DNA of 64,000 nt from positions 1 to 64,000 of the forward strand of contig JAITGO010000009.1 in assembly GCA_031280615.1 (NCBI GenBank), written 5' to 3'. Origin of the DNA: Desulfobulbus sp. Lineage in GTDB: Bacteria; Desulfobacterota; Desulfobulbia; Desulfobulbales; Desulfobulbaceae. Below, piece after piece: positions 35,046 to 43,484 of this stretch. Below the pieces are notes generated by a model. It made no database searches. It was not told the DNA's origin and was given only the letters and a program-made list of their open reading frames with translations. Numbering within the stretch: position 1 is the first letter of the stretch; every line of letters starts with the position of its first letter. The translations under genes and the position numbers were made by a program.

Positions 35046-35386
35046 AGCAAAAAAATGCAAAAAAAACGCGCTGCTTAAAAGCGTGCGGACGAATCACCGG
35101 ATTGATTACCCCAGGACCTCAATGGCACCGTCGGCCGGGAGGACGCGGCGGAGGTGGCCGGCTGACTATAATTGGCCAGGGCGAAAACCGCCTTCCTTGT
35201 CCAGGCGATGACGGGCAGAGTGCGCGTTCCCAAAGCCCACAAGGGCTGGCACAGCCAACAGACCCCTGCCATTCGATTCGGCAGTTTTTTGTTCTTTTCC
35301 CCCTGCCCGTTTTTCTGGTAGAGATCGCAGGTATCACGGCGCAATTCGCCAACATTCTTCCCTTCCCTTTTCAGCCGGTGAGTCCC

Positions 35387-36220
35387 ATGCGTTTGCGCTC
35401 GATGCTAGCCGCCCGGTTTCTCGATGTCGATCCGACCAGGCTGCCGGGCGGTTTCGACCGCGTGGGCGACATCGCCGTGGTCTCCATTGTCCCGGAACTG
35501 GAGCCGCTGGCAACGGCCATTGGGGCCGTCATCCTGGATGCGCATCCGGCCGTCCGGGTGGTTGCCCGACGCGACGGCCAGTTCGGCGGTGCCTTTCGCA
35601 CCCGGCCCTTGCGCATCGTCGCCGGCGAACAACGCCTGACCACCGTACACCGAGAAAACGGCATCCTCCTCCATCTCGATTTGGGCCAGGCGTACTTTTC
35701 AGTACGGCTGGCCCACGAACGGGCGCGGATTGCCGCTCTGGTCCGGCCGGACGAGCGGGTCGCGGTGCTCGGTTCGGGTGTCGGCCCCTATCCCCTGGTC
35801 ATTGGCCGGCACAGCCGAGCCAACGAAGTGATCGGCGTCGAAATGAATCCTGCGGCCCACGCCTTTGCCCTCCGCAATCTCGCGGCCAACCGCGGCATCC
35901 GCACCGTCCGCTTTCTTGCGGGCGATGCCGGCCAGGTGCTGCCCGAGCTCGGCCATCGTTTCGACCGGGTGCTCGTCGTCCTGCCGCACGGCGGCGAATC
36001 CCTGCTGCTCCCGGCCATTGGCGGATTGCGGCCTGGCGGCATCCTGCATTTCTACGACATGCAAGCCAAGGGCTGCCACCGGGCCGCGCTGGCTAAAATC
36101 GAAACAGCCTGCGAACAAGCAGGCCGTGGATGGCGCTCGACCCAGGTGACGGTCTGCGGCCATTGCGGCCCCGCCTTGCACCGGCTCTGCCTGGAGGCGA
36201 CGATCGGGCCGGAGACGTGA
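35387..36220 (+). CDS. Trm5/TYW2-like class I SAM methyltransferase
   Basis: A 277-residue protein of the archaeal/eukaryal tRNA (guanine37-N1) methyltransferase type. The family signature reads TVHRENGILLHLDLGQAYFSVRLAHERARIA in parts. The SAM-binding loop LGSGVGPYPLVIG and the acidic GVEMNPAAHAFALRNLAAN motif follow; the NLP-type motif is replaced by VLPHGG. Bacteria normally use the unrelated TrmD for m1G37, so this may modify another site or act as an accessory enzyme. The start ATG follows GGTGAG. It probably stands alone. Confidence 0.75.
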   Translation: MRLRSMLAARFLDVDPTRLPGGFDRVGDIAVVSIVPELEPLATAIGAVILDAHPAVRVVARRDGQFGGAFRTRPLRIVAGEQRLTTVHRENGILLHLDLGQAYFSVRLAHERARIAALVRPDERVAVLGSGVGPYPLVIGRHSRANEVIGVEMNPAAHAFALRNLAANRGIRTVRFLAGDAGQVLPELGHRFDRVLVVLPHGGESLLLPAIGGLRPGGILHFYDMQAKGCHRAALAKIETACEQAGRGWRSTQVTVCGHCGPALHRLCLEATIGPET

Positions 36221-36326
36221 AGCCGGGCTTTTTCCTCCGGTTGCGGTTCCGAATCGCCTGTGCTATCTTGCGGGCTGTCGAGTCTGCGCCGTGCAGCCTC
36301 ATTGCCCATTTTCCCCAGGTGAACGC

Positions 36327-36920
36327 GTGGATTCGAAAGGCATGATCAAAAAGGAACGAGTGTATTTATATGTGGCGGTAGCCCTGATCATCGGCTTTGT
36401 CGGGGGGGTGATGTACTCTGCCTACCGGACACCCGCGACCGCCGAGGTTCACCAGGATGGCGGCGGCCACCAGCGCGAGGCGGCCGCAACCATCGCCGCC
36501 CTGGAAAAGGCGACCAAGGACAACCCCAAGGACGGGCAGCTGTGGGTGGAACTGGGACACGCCTATTTCGACACCGGCCAGGCCAAACAGGCCATCGCCG
36601 CCTACCACAAGGCTCTCGAACTGCTGCCCGGCGACCTCAACGTGATGACCGATCTCGGGGTCATGTACCACCAGGACAACCAGCACCAGAAAGCCATCGA
36701 GATGTTCGACCAGGTGCTGCGCGTCAATCCCGAGCACGAACAGGCCCGCTTCAACAAGGGCGTGGTCCTGCTGACCGGACTCAACGATCCCAAGGGTGCC
36801 GTGGCCGAATGGAAGATCCTGCTCAAATATCACCCGATGGCGGCCGCGCCCTCCGGCAAGATGGTGGCCGATCTCATCGAGCAGTTGGAAAAGCAAACGA
36901 AGGAAACGGCCAAGCCGTAA
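36327..36920 (+). CDS. Membrane-anchored TPR-repeat protein
   Basis: A 197-residue protein. An N-terminal membrane helix (YLYVAVALIIGFVGGVMYSAY) is followed by a periplasmic part with three tetratricopeptide repeats (AAIAALEKATKDNPKDGQLWVELGHAYFDTG in parts, and two more). TPRs mediate protein-protein contacts; the layout resembles CcmH/CycH-like or NrfG-like assembly factors, but no partners are adjacent. I chose a GTG start after AGGTGA because the ATG five codons later has no spacing for a ribosome site. Confidence 0.75.
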   Translation: MDSKGMIKKERVYLYVAVALIIGFVGGVMYSAYRTPATAEVHQDGGGHQREAAATIAALEKATKDNPKDGQLWVELGHAYFDTGQAKQAIAAYHKALELLPGDLNVMTDLGVMYHQDNQHQKAIEMFDQVLRVNPEHEQARFNKGVVLLTGLNDPKGAVAEWKILLKYHPMAAAPSGKMVADLIEQLEKQTKETAKP

Positions 36921-37003
36921 CGCCGCAATCGCGCTCGCCAGGCTGCCCCGTCCCGCCGGATAAAAGGCGGGCGGGCCGCCGTGAGAGGCTGCCGGTTTCC
37001 CGC

Positions 37004-37032
37004 TTGACAGCCTCCTGTGCTCCCACTATATT
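37004..37032 (+). promoter_or_regulatory. Consensus sigma-70 promoter for ilvBN
   Basis: A perfect -35 TTGACA and -10 TATATT are separated by 17 bp. The expected start is about 85 bases before the ilvB ATG. I do not see a leucine/valine-rich leader peptide or attenuator in that leader. Confidence 0.7.
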
Positions 37033-37123
37033 CCTCGATCTTCTGGACATTTTTGTTCACCCGGCCGGAAGCGCGGCCGCATTGGCCGCCGGGCGGAACG
37101 CAGCGCATGCAAAGGACGACGAC

Positions 37124-38824
37124 ATGAGTAAAATGAAAGGTACACAAGCCATTATCAAGTGCCTCCAGGAAGAGGGCGTGGAGGTCCTTTTCGGCTACCC
37201 CGGCGGCGCGGTCATTGAACTCTACGACGAGCTGTGCCAGAGCGATATCCGCCACATCCTGGTGCGCCACGAGCAGGGCGCGGTCCATGCCGCCGACGGC
37301 TTCGCCCGGTCCACCGGCAAGGTCGGCGTGGCGCTGCTCACCTCCGGCCCCGGCGCCACCAACGGCGTCACCGCCATCGCCACCGCCTACTGCGACTCGA
37401 TCCCGCTGGTGATCCTCACCGGCCAGGTGCCGCGCGCCCTCATCGGCAACGATGCCTTCCAGGAAGTGGATATCGTCGGCATCACCCGCCCCTGCACCAA
37501 GCACAACTACCTGGTGTACGACCCCGAGGAGTTGGTTCCGACCCTGCGCGAGGCCTTCTACCTGGCCGCGTCCGGACGGCCTGGCCCGGTGCTGGTCGAT
37601 CTTCCCAAGGACATTATCGGCTCGACGGTCACCTATTCGCCGAAAAAGCCGATCAAGATGCAGACCTACCAGCCCAACGTCAACCCGCATCCCAACCAGG
37701 TGGAAAAGGCCTGCCGCGCCTGCCTCAAGGCCAAGCGGCCGGTGCTGTACGTCGGCGGCGGCGTGATCCTGTCCGGCGCCAACCAGGAGTTGACCCAATT
37801 GGCCCGGCGCCTCAGCATTCCGGTGACCATGACCCTGATGGGCCTGGGCGGCTTTCCGGGCACCGACCCGCTGTCTCTGGGCATGCTCGGCATGCACGGC
37901 AGCTATGCCGCCAATATGTCGGTGGCCAAGAGCGACCTGCTGATCGCCGTGGGAGCCCGCTTCGACGACCGGGTCACCGGGCGGCTCGACGCCTTTGCCC
38001 CCCAGGCCAAGATCATCCACATCGACATCGATCCCTCCTCGATCAGCAAAAACGTCGGCGTCGACATTCCCATCGTCGCCGATTGCAAGCTGGCGCTGCA
38101 GGCGATCAATGCCTGGCTCGACAAATCCAGCGATTTCAACTCGAGCGAAACCGCCGAGCTGCATGCGCCCTGGGTCGAGCAGGTCAAGGAATGGGAGAGC
38201 AAGCACCCCCTGACCTACCTGGAGAACGGCGACATCATCAAGCCCCAGTACGTGATCGAGACCCTGCACAAACTGACCGGCGGCGATGCCATCATCACCA
38301 CCGAGGTCGGCCAGAACCAGATGTGGGCGGCCCAATTCTACAAATTCAATCATCCCCGCCGCCTGCTGACCTCCGGCGGCCTCGGCACCATGGGCTACGG
38401 CCTGCCGGCGGCCATCGGCGCGCAGACTGCCTTCCCCGATGCCGCGGTCATCGACGTGGCCGGCGACGGCTCGATCCAGATGAACATCCAGGAACTGGCC
38501 ACGGCCAGGGAATGCGGCGCCCATGTCAAGATCGCCATCCTCAACAACAACTTCCTCGGCATGGTGCGGCAGTGGCAGGAGTTGTTCTACAACCGCCACT
38601 ACGCCTCGACGGTGATGGAGATCACCCCGGATTTCGTCGCCCTGGCCAAGGCCTACGGCGCGGTTGGCCTGCGCGCCAAGACCAAGGCCGAAGTCGAGCC
38701 GGTGATCAAGGAGGCGCTGGCCACCAAGAACGTGGTGGTCATGGACTTTACCATCGCCCGCGAGGAAGGCGTGTTCCCGATGGTGCCGGCGGGCAAGGCC
38801 ACCACCGAGATGCTCCTGGTCTGA
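37124..38824 (+). CDS. ilvB: Acetolactate synthase (AHAS) large subunit
   Basis: A 566-residue ThDP enzyme for the first common step of valine, leucine and isoleucine synthesis. It has the full three-domain layout: N-terminal FGYPGGAVIELYDEL with the catalytic glutamate in VRHEQGAVHAADG, a central FAD-binding domain, and a C-terminal ThDP/Mg motif GDGSIQMNIQELAT ... ILNNNFLGMVRQWQ. Length matches the family. AAAGGA lies before the ATG. It is followed after 64 bp by its regulatory subunit. Confidence 0.96.
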   Translation: MSKMKGTQAIIKCLQEEGVEVLFGYPGGAVIELYDELCQSDIRHILVRHEQGAVHAADGFARSTGKVGVALLTSGPGATNGVTAIATAYCDSIPLVILTGQVPRALIGNDAFQEVDIVGITRPCTKHNYLVYDPEELVPTLREAFYLAASGRPGPVLVDLPKDIIGSTVTYSPKKPIKMQTYQPNVNPHPNQVEKACRACLKAKRPVLYVGGGVILSGANQELTQLARRLSIPVTMTLMGLGGFPGTDPLSLGMLGMHGSYAANMSVAKSDLLIAVGARFDDRVTGRLDAFAPQAKIIHIDIDPSSISKNVGVDIPIVADCKLALQAINAWLDKSSDFNSSETAELHAPWVEQVKEWESKHPLTYLENGDIIKPQYVIETLHKLTGGDAIITTEVGQNQMWAAQFYKFNHPRRLLTSGGLGTMGYGLPAAIGAQTAFPDAAVIDVAGDGSIQMNIQELATARECGAHVKIAILNNNFLGMVRQWQELFYNRHYASTVMEITPDFVALAKAYGAVGLRAKTKAEVEPVIKEALATKNVVVMDFTIAREEGVFPMVPAGKATTEMLLV

Positions 38825-38888
38825 ACATTGCCGGCGCGCCGCTGCCCGGCGCAACAGAACCGTCCCAACCCCGAACAGGACCACACCC

Positions 38889-39371
38889 ATGAAACACACC
38901 CTGTCTGTCTTACTGCGCAACCGGCCCGGCGCGCTGTCGCGCGTGACCGGCCTTTTCAGCGGCCGTTGCTTCAACATCGAGAGTCTGTGCGTGGCCGAAA
39001 CCTACGATCCCCAGGTCTCCTGCCTGACCGTGGTCACCAAGGGCGAGGCCGCCATCATCGAGCAGATCACCAAACAACTGCACAAGCTGATCGACGTCAT
39101 CAAGGTCAACGACGTCAGCGAAGGCGAATTCGTGGAGCGGGAAATGGCGCTCATCCGAGTCAAGGCCGAGGCCAGCACCAGGGCCGAGGTGCTGCGGATC
39201 ATCGATATTTTCCGCGGCAAGGTGGTGGATGTCAGCCCCAACACCTATGCCTTGGAAATCACCGGGTCCGAATCCAAGATCAAGGCGGTGATCGACATCC
39301 TCCGGCCACTGGGCATCAAGGAAATCGTCCGCACCGGCAAGATCGCGATGGCGCGCGCCCCCAAGAAATAG
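38889..39371 (+). CDS. ilvN: Acetolactate synthase small (regulatory) subunit
   Basis: A 160-residue ACT-domain protein that activates AHAS and confers valine feedback control. The N-terminal ACT domain begins HTLSVLLRNRPGALSRVTGLFSGRCFNIESL. The C-terminal domain contains VVDVSPNTYALEITG and ends with GIKEIVRTGKIAMAR. It is in an operon with ilvB. ilvC is not the next gene, unlike many proteobacteria. Confidence 0.96.
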   Translation: MKHTLSVLLRNRPGALSRVTGLFSGRCFNIESLCVAETYDPQVSCLTVVTKGEAAIIEQITKQLHKLIDVIKVNDVSEGEFVEREMALIRVKAEASTRAEVLRIIDIFRGKVVDVSPNTYALEITGSESKIKAVIDILRPLGIKEIVRTGKIAMARAPKK

Positions 39372-39431
39372 CGCCGCGCCGTTGCCGCGCTTTGCAGCCG
39401 GCCTCTTCTCTCCACTTTTTCCGGAGTTTTC

Positions 39432-40112
39432 ATGCAAAAACCCCAACTGCCCATGGCTCTTGAAGGATATCCCTTCATTTTGTTCTGCGCTTTCGCCACC
39501 CTGGTCCTGGCCGCGCTCGGCTGGGCCATCCCGGCCTTGGCCGGCCTGCTACTCACCGGCTTCGTCACCTATTTTTTCCGCGACCCGGCCCGGGTGCTGC
39601 CGGAACAAAGCGATGCCATCGTCTGTCCGGCCGACGGCAAGGTCATCGTGGTGGCCGAAGTCGACGACGACCGTTTCCTGCACGCGCGGGCACAGAAGAT
39701 CTCCATTTTCATGAACGTGTTCAATGTCCATGTCAACCGTGTCCCCCTGACCGGCACGGTGGAGCGGGTGACCCTGTCTCCGGGGAAATTCTACTCCGCC
39801 GACAAGGACAAGGCTGTCCTCCACAACGAATTCTGCGCCCTGACCCTCGCCACCCCGCACCGGCAACGGTATGCGGTGGTGCAGATCGCCGGCCTGATCG
39901 CCCGCCGCATCGTCTGCCGGGCAGAGGCGGGCGACCGGGTGCTGGCCGGCGAACGGTTCGGCTTGATCCGGTTCGGCTCGCGAGTCGACCTCTACCTGCC
40001 GCTGACCGCCCGGATTGCGGTCAAGGTCGGCGAAAAGGTCCGGGCCGGCGAAACCGCTCTGGGTTTTCTTTCGGCCCCGACCGAGGACAACCGGGAAGAA
40101 CCCGTTGCCTAA
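39432..40112 (+). CDS. psd: Phosphatidylserine decarboxylase proenzyme, short form
   Basis: A 226-residue membrane enzyme making phosphatidylethanolamine from phosphatidylserine. It has two hydrophobic segments near the N-terminus (about 13-50), the conserved PADGKV and NVFNVHVNRVPLTG motifs, and the self-cleavage site in IRFGSRVDLYLP, with the pyruvoyl-forming serine at 183. The short form resembles the 'archaetidylserine decarboxylase-like' group. It precedes pssA, the enzyme for the step before, by 139 bp. Confidence 0.95.
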   Translation: MQKPQLPMALEGYPFILFCAFATLVLAALGWAIPALAGLLLTGFVTYFFRDPARVLPEQSDAIVCPADGKVIVVAEVDDDRFLHARAQKISIFMNVFNVHVNRVPLTGTVERVTLSPGKFYSADKDKAVLHNEFCALTLATPHRQRYAVVQIAGLIARRIVCRAEAGDRVLAGERFGLIRFGSRVDLYLPLTARIAVKVGEKVRAGETALGFLSAPTEDNREEPVA

Positions 40113-40133
40113 CTCTTCAACCTATCGTATAAT
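40105..40133 (+). promoter_or_regulatory. Sigma-70 promoter in front of pssA
   Basis: TTGCCT and a perfect TATAAT are separated by 17 bp, overlapping the last codons of psd. The predicted leader of about 110 bases contains the hairpin at 40160-40185. Confidence 0.6.
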
Positions 40134-40159
40134 ATTATCGTTTCTTTTTTCGGTTGCCC

Positions 40160-40185
40160 AAACGGATGCGCGTCCGCATCCGTTT
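40160..40185 (+). terminator. Strong hairpin in the psd-pssA gap
   Basis: An 11-bp perfect stem, AAACGGATGCG / CGCATCCGTTT, with a 4-base loop. It has no T tract after it, so it may protect the psd mRNA end or act as a leader structure for pssA rather than terminate. Confidence 0.4.
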
Positions 40186-40251
40186 GCCTGACCGATTCCG
40201 CATCAATCGGCCTCAAACCGTTTCGTTGTCTTTCAATCCCGACGAGTTGCC

Positions 40252-41019
40252 ATGGAAAACACCGCGCCCGCCGCCCCGCCGCCCAACCGTTTTTACGTCG
40301 TGCCCTGCATGCTGACCATCTGCAGCCTGTTCAGCGGCTTTTACTCGATCGTCTCCTCCTTCAATGGCCATTTCTTCGCAGCCGCGGTGGCCATCCTGGT
40401 GGCAGCCGTCTTCGACGGCCTCGACGGCCGGGTGGCACGGATGACCCACTCGACCTCGACCTTCGGCATGGAGCTGGACTCCCTCTGCGACATGGTCGCC
40501 TTCGGCGTGGCTCCCGGCGTGCTCGCCTACCTTTGGGCATTGACCCCATACGGCCGCTATGGCTGGCTGGCCGCCTTTCTCTACGTGGCCGCCACCGCCC
40601 TGCGCCTGGCCCGCTTCAACTCCCAAACCGTGGCCAGCCCGAGCCACGACTTCACCGGCCTGCCCTGCCCGGCCGCGGCCGGTATGATCGCCACCGCGGT
40701 CATGTTCAGCACCCATGTCTTCAAGACCGCCTCCACTGTCCAGCATGTCGCCCTGTTGCTGATGGTCTATCTGCTCTCCTACCTCATGATTTCCACCCAC
40801 CGGTATCTGAGCTTCAAGCACATGGACATCCCCAAGGAGAAACGATTCCAGCTGATCGTGGGCCTGATCCTCCTGCTCATCCTGCTGGCCAGCGAGCCGC
40901 CCATCACCCTGTTTCTAGCCTCCGCCCTCTACATCCTTTCCGGACCGGTGCTGGCCGTCAAGGAACGGGTGCGCCGGAAGCGGCCGAAACCGGTCAAGCA
41001 GGACCCCCCGCTGGAATAA
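40252..41019 (+). CDS. pssA: CDP-diacylglycerol-serine O-phosphatidyltransferase
   Basis: A 255-residue polytopic membrane enzyme making phosphatidylserine from CDP-diacylglycerol and serine. The CDP-alcohol phosphatidyltransferase motif is complete: DGLDGRVAR, eleven residues, then GMELDSLCD. About six membrane helices follow. The C-terminus is basic (KERVRRKRPKPVK). Together with psd it forms the phosphatidylethanolamine branch. Confidence 0.95.
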   Translation: MENTAPAAPPPNRFYVVPCMLTICSLFSGFYSIVSSFNGHFFAAAVAILVAAVFDGLDGRVARMTHSTSTFGMELDSLCDMVAFGVAPGVLAYLWALTPYGRYGWLAAFLYVAATALRLARFNSQTVASPSHDFTGLPCPAAAGMIATAVMFSTHVFKTASTVQHVALLLMVYLLSYLMISTHRYLSFKHMDIPKEKRFQLIVGLILLLILLASEPPITLFLASALYILSGPVLAVKERVRRKRPKPVKQDPPLE

Positions 41020-41042
41020 CCGTCGATTTTCCGGAGTTTTTT

Positions 41043-41630
41043 GTGCGTATCACCGGCGGCAGCGCCCGGGGCCGCAAGCTGGCCTCGCCCCGCTCCGGCC
41101 AGATCCGTCCGACCTGCGACCGGGTGCGCGAAGCCCTGTTCAACATCGTCGGCCAGCGGATTGCCGGCAGCCGGGTGCTCGACCTTTTCGCCGGCACCGG
41201 CGCCATCGGCATCGAAGCCCTGAGCCGGGGGGCGGCCTCGGTGCTGTTCGTCGACCAGTCGGCGGAGACGGGCCGGTTGATCGAAACCAATCTGCGCGCC
41301 TGCATCGCCCGGCCCCACGCCGCCTTTGCCGCCCTCAATCTCGCAACCTCCCCGCATCTGCATCCGTTACAGGCCGCCGCGGCCGCCCACGGCCGGTTCG
41401 ACCTGGCAATCATGGACCCGCCGTACCAGAAAAATCTGGCGCAACGGGTTCTGGCAATGGTAGAAGAAGCGGATATTCTGGCGGAAGACGGCCTGATTAT
41501 CGTGGAGGAGCACCGCAGCGTCGTCCTTCCCGAATCGGTCGCCTCCCTTGCCCTCATCGACCATCGCCGTTATGGAGAAACCGGGTTGTGGTTCTTCACC
41601 CCCAACCGGCCGCATGCCGCCCATGAATGA
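41043..41630 (+). CDS. rsmD: 16S rRNA (guanine966-N2)-methyltransferase RsmD
   Basis: A 195-residue SAM-dependent methyltransferase. It starts VRITGGSARGRKLASP and contains the RPTCDRVREALFNI signature. The SAM loop is LDLFAGTGAIGIEALSRGA and the catalytic motif is DPPY (in IMDPPYQKN). The GTG start is seven bases after CCGGAG. It lies 23 bp after pssA and overlaps the following coaD, a common bacterial pairing. Confidence 0.95.
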   Translation: MRITGGSARGRKLASPRSGQIRPTCDRVREALFNIVGQRIAGSRVLDLFAGTGAIGIEALSRGAASVLFVDQSAETGRLIETNLRACIARPHAAFAALNLATSPHLHPLQAAAAAHGRFDLAIMDPPYQKNLAQRVLAMVEEADILAEDGLIIVEEHRSVVLPESVASLALIDHRRYGETGLWFFTPNRPHAAHE

Positions 41631-42147
41631 CAACCAGCCGCCATCCCCTGCCGGAGCGGACGAACAACCGCTTCGCATCGCTCTGTATCCGGGGACTTTC
41701 GACCCGATCACCAACGGCCACATCAACATTATCGAGCGGGGCCTGCAGCTCTTTGACCGGATCATCGTCACCGTTGCCGTCAACGTGCAAAAAACCCCCT
41801 TGTTCACCCTGGAAGAACGCCTGGATATGATCCGCCGATGTTTTCCCGGCTCCGACCGGGTTGCGGTCGGGTACACCGACGGGCTGATTGTCGATTACGC
41901 CTTGCACAAGGGCGCGCAGACCATCATCCGCGGCCTCAGGGCCGTCTCGGATTTCGACTATGAATTCCAGTTGGCGCTGATGAACAGGCGGCTGGAACGC
42001 TCGGTGGACACGGTCTTCCTTATGACCGGTTTCCGTTGGATCTTCATCAGCTCAAGCGGAATCAAGAACGCGGCCCGGTGCAAGGGCAAGATCACCGGAC
42101 TGGTTCCCGAGCATGTGGAGAGGGCCTTGCAGGAAAAATTCACCTGA
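41623..42147 (+). CDS. coaD: Phosphopantetheine adenylyltransferase
   Basis: A 174-residue nucleotidyltransferase for the fourth step of coenzyme A synthesis. It shows the family motifs ALYPGTFDPITNGHINI (with the NGH form of the HxGH-type motif), RGLRAVSDFDYEFQLALMN and FISSSGIKN. A 20-residue N-terminal extension precedes the domain, so the exact start is uncertain. It overlaps rsmD by 8 bp and its stop overlaps the Rieske ATG by one base. Confidence 0.94.
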   Translation: MNDNQPPSPAGADEQPLRIALYPGTFDPITNGHINIIERGLQLFDRIIVTVAVNVQKTPLFTLEERLDMIRRCFPGSDRVAVGYTDGLIVDYALHKGAQTIIRGLRAVSDFDYEFQLALMNRRLERSVDTVFLMTGFRWIFISSSGIKNAARCKGKITGLVPEHVERALQEKFT

Positions 42148-42602
42148 TGGAACCCCCGACTCACGGCACAACGGGCCCTTCCGATCCCGCCATGGGCCGG
42201 CGCGATTTGCTGAGGCGCTGGCTGCAATGGGCGGCAGCGACAGGAGCGGCCCTCATCCTCTATCCCCTGATCCGCTTCAGCGGCCACCGGATTCCCCCCA
42301 AGCCGCGACTGGTGGAGGTGCCCGCCCCCCTGCCGATCAGTGGCGTCCACACCGACCACGACTTTCTCCTGTTCACCACCACCGAAGGGGCAACGGCAGT
42401 CTCCCGGATCTGCACCCACCTCGGCTGCCGCATCAACTATCAGGAAGACAAGCAATACATCGAGTGTCCCTGCCATCACAGCCGCTTCACCCCGGACGGC
42501 AAACGGATTGCCGGGCCAGCGGAAAAAAACCTGCCCCAATACAAGGTCACCGCCAAGAAAGACGGCGAAGGGCGGGTAACCGCCTATGTGGTGCACCTCT
42601 GA
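42147..42602 (+). CDS. Rieske [2Fe-2S] protein of a cytochrome bc-type complex
   Basis: A 151-residue membrane-anchored Rieske protein. An N-terminal twin-arginine-like sequence (GRRDLLRRWLQWAAATGAALILYP) acts as anchor. The cluster ligands are Cys89 and His91 in CTHLGC, and Cys107 and His110 in CPCHHS, with Cys94/Cys109 placed for the disulfide. It is translationally coupled to coaD upstream and to cytochrome b downstream (both TGATG overlaps). The unit should oxidise quinol and pass electrons to a c-type cytochrome. Confidence 0.93.
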   Translation: MEPPTHGTTGPSDPAMGRRDLLRRWLQWAAATGAALILYPLIRFSGHRIPPKPRLVEVPAPLPISGVHTDHDFLLFTTTEGATAVSRICTHLGCRINYQEDKQYIECPCHHSRFTPDGKRIAGPAEKNLPQYKVTAKKDGEGRVTAYVVHL

Positions 42603-43471
42603 TGGCGGACAAGCTGCTCGGACAATACGCGGCCGGGATATGGCGCTGGCTGTTGGCCTATCGGTGGGGGGGAGGCTCGCTGATCAGCCTCTTGCTGTCG
42701 ATCGGTTCGGGCGTGGTGGTGGCCCTGCAGTACGAGCACACAGCCCCTTTTTATTCGACCGGGGCCATCGAACTGGTGGTGCCGTACGGCTCCTTCTGGC
42801 GGGGATTGCACTACTATTCGAGCCAGGCCTTTTTTCTGCTGCTCCTGGCCCATGTCGCCGTGGTGCTGTGGAAAAACGAGGAAAAATTCCAGCGCGGCCC
42901 CTGGATTCGGCTCTGCGCCACCCTGCCCTGCGGGCTGCTGCTGCTGTTCACCGGCTACGTGCTCCGGGGGGACGCCACCGGGGAGGCGGCGGGCGCCATT
43001 GCCGAACACATTTGCCTGTCCGTGCCCTTGATCGGCCGGCAGCTGAACGATCTTCTGTTCGATTTGTCCGGCAGCGGCCTGCGCAAGGTCTACGTCCACC
43101 ATGTCATCGGCCTGGTGGTCCTGGGATTCATGGCCGTCTGGCCCCATCTCCGCCGCTACACCGCCCGCTGGCGCTCGCACCTGGTGCTGGTCCTGGCCTT
43201 CATGCTGGTGGCAATCGCCGTGCCGGCGCCGATGGAGCCGAACCGGTTCGGCCTGCTGTTCATTGCCGGTCCCTGGTTTTTCCTCGGCCTTCAGGAACTG
43301 CTCCGCTTTCTGTCGCCCTTTGTCGCCGGCGTGCTGACCCCCCTGCTGCCGCTGCTGATGCTCTTCTGGTTGCCCGCCGCCGGCCGGGCCCGCACCCGCG
43401 TCCTGCTGGCCATCGGCGGTTGGCTGCTCTTCTACGCCGCCTTCACTGCCATCTGCCTGCAGCGGTTGTGA
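42602..43471 (+). CDS. Cytochrome b (b6-type N-terminal half plus extra helices)
   Basis: A 289-residue membrane protein. Bis-histidine heme ligands are visible in helix B (HYYSSQAFFLLLLAH, spacing 13) and helix D (HVIGLVVLGFMAVWPH, spacing 14 as in cytochrome b6). The C-terminal region adds four hydrophobic helices but has no recognisable PEWY-type Qo motif, although a VPAPMEPNRFGLLFIAGPWFF segment sits where one would lie. With the Rieske gene it forms a minimal quinol-oxidising complex. No cytochrome c1 gene follows. Confidence 0.88.
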   Translation: MADKLLGQYAAGIWRWLLAYRWGGGSLISLLLSIGSGVVVALQYEHTAPFYSTGAIELVVPYGSFWRGLHYYSSQAFFLLLLAHVAVVLWKNEEKFQRGPWIRLCATLPCGLLLLFTGYVLRGDATGEAAGAIAEHICLSVPLIGRQLNDLLFDLSGSGLRKVYVHHVIGLVVLGFMAVWPHLRRYTARWRSHLVLVLAFMLVAIAVPAPMEPNRFGLLFIAGPWFFLGLQELLRFLSPFVAGVLTPLLPLLMLFWLPAAGRARTRVLLAIGGWLLFYAAFTAICLQRL

Positions 43472-43484
43472 GCCGCGCCTCCGG

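Larger units (their letters stand above)
34679..35386. other. AT-rich intergenic region
   Basis: About 708 bp between divergent genes, distinctly AT-rich from 34690 to 35080. It contains a plus-strand hairpin with ten T residues (34825-34864), a plus-strand promoter candidate (35018-35045) and an imperfect hairpin with T tract on the minus strand near 35065-35090. No coding sequence is convincing. Confidence 0.45.

Noticed and set aside
37033..37123. A branched-chain amino-acid attenuator leader before ilvB
   Set aside because: No Leu/Val/Ile-rich short ORF with a ribosome site and no terminator hairpin were found in the leader.
36830..38977. A 715-codon frame antisense to ilvB and a 552-codon frame in another phase of the same gene
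   Set aside because: Both are shadows of ilvB, which has every family motif and a good ribosome site.
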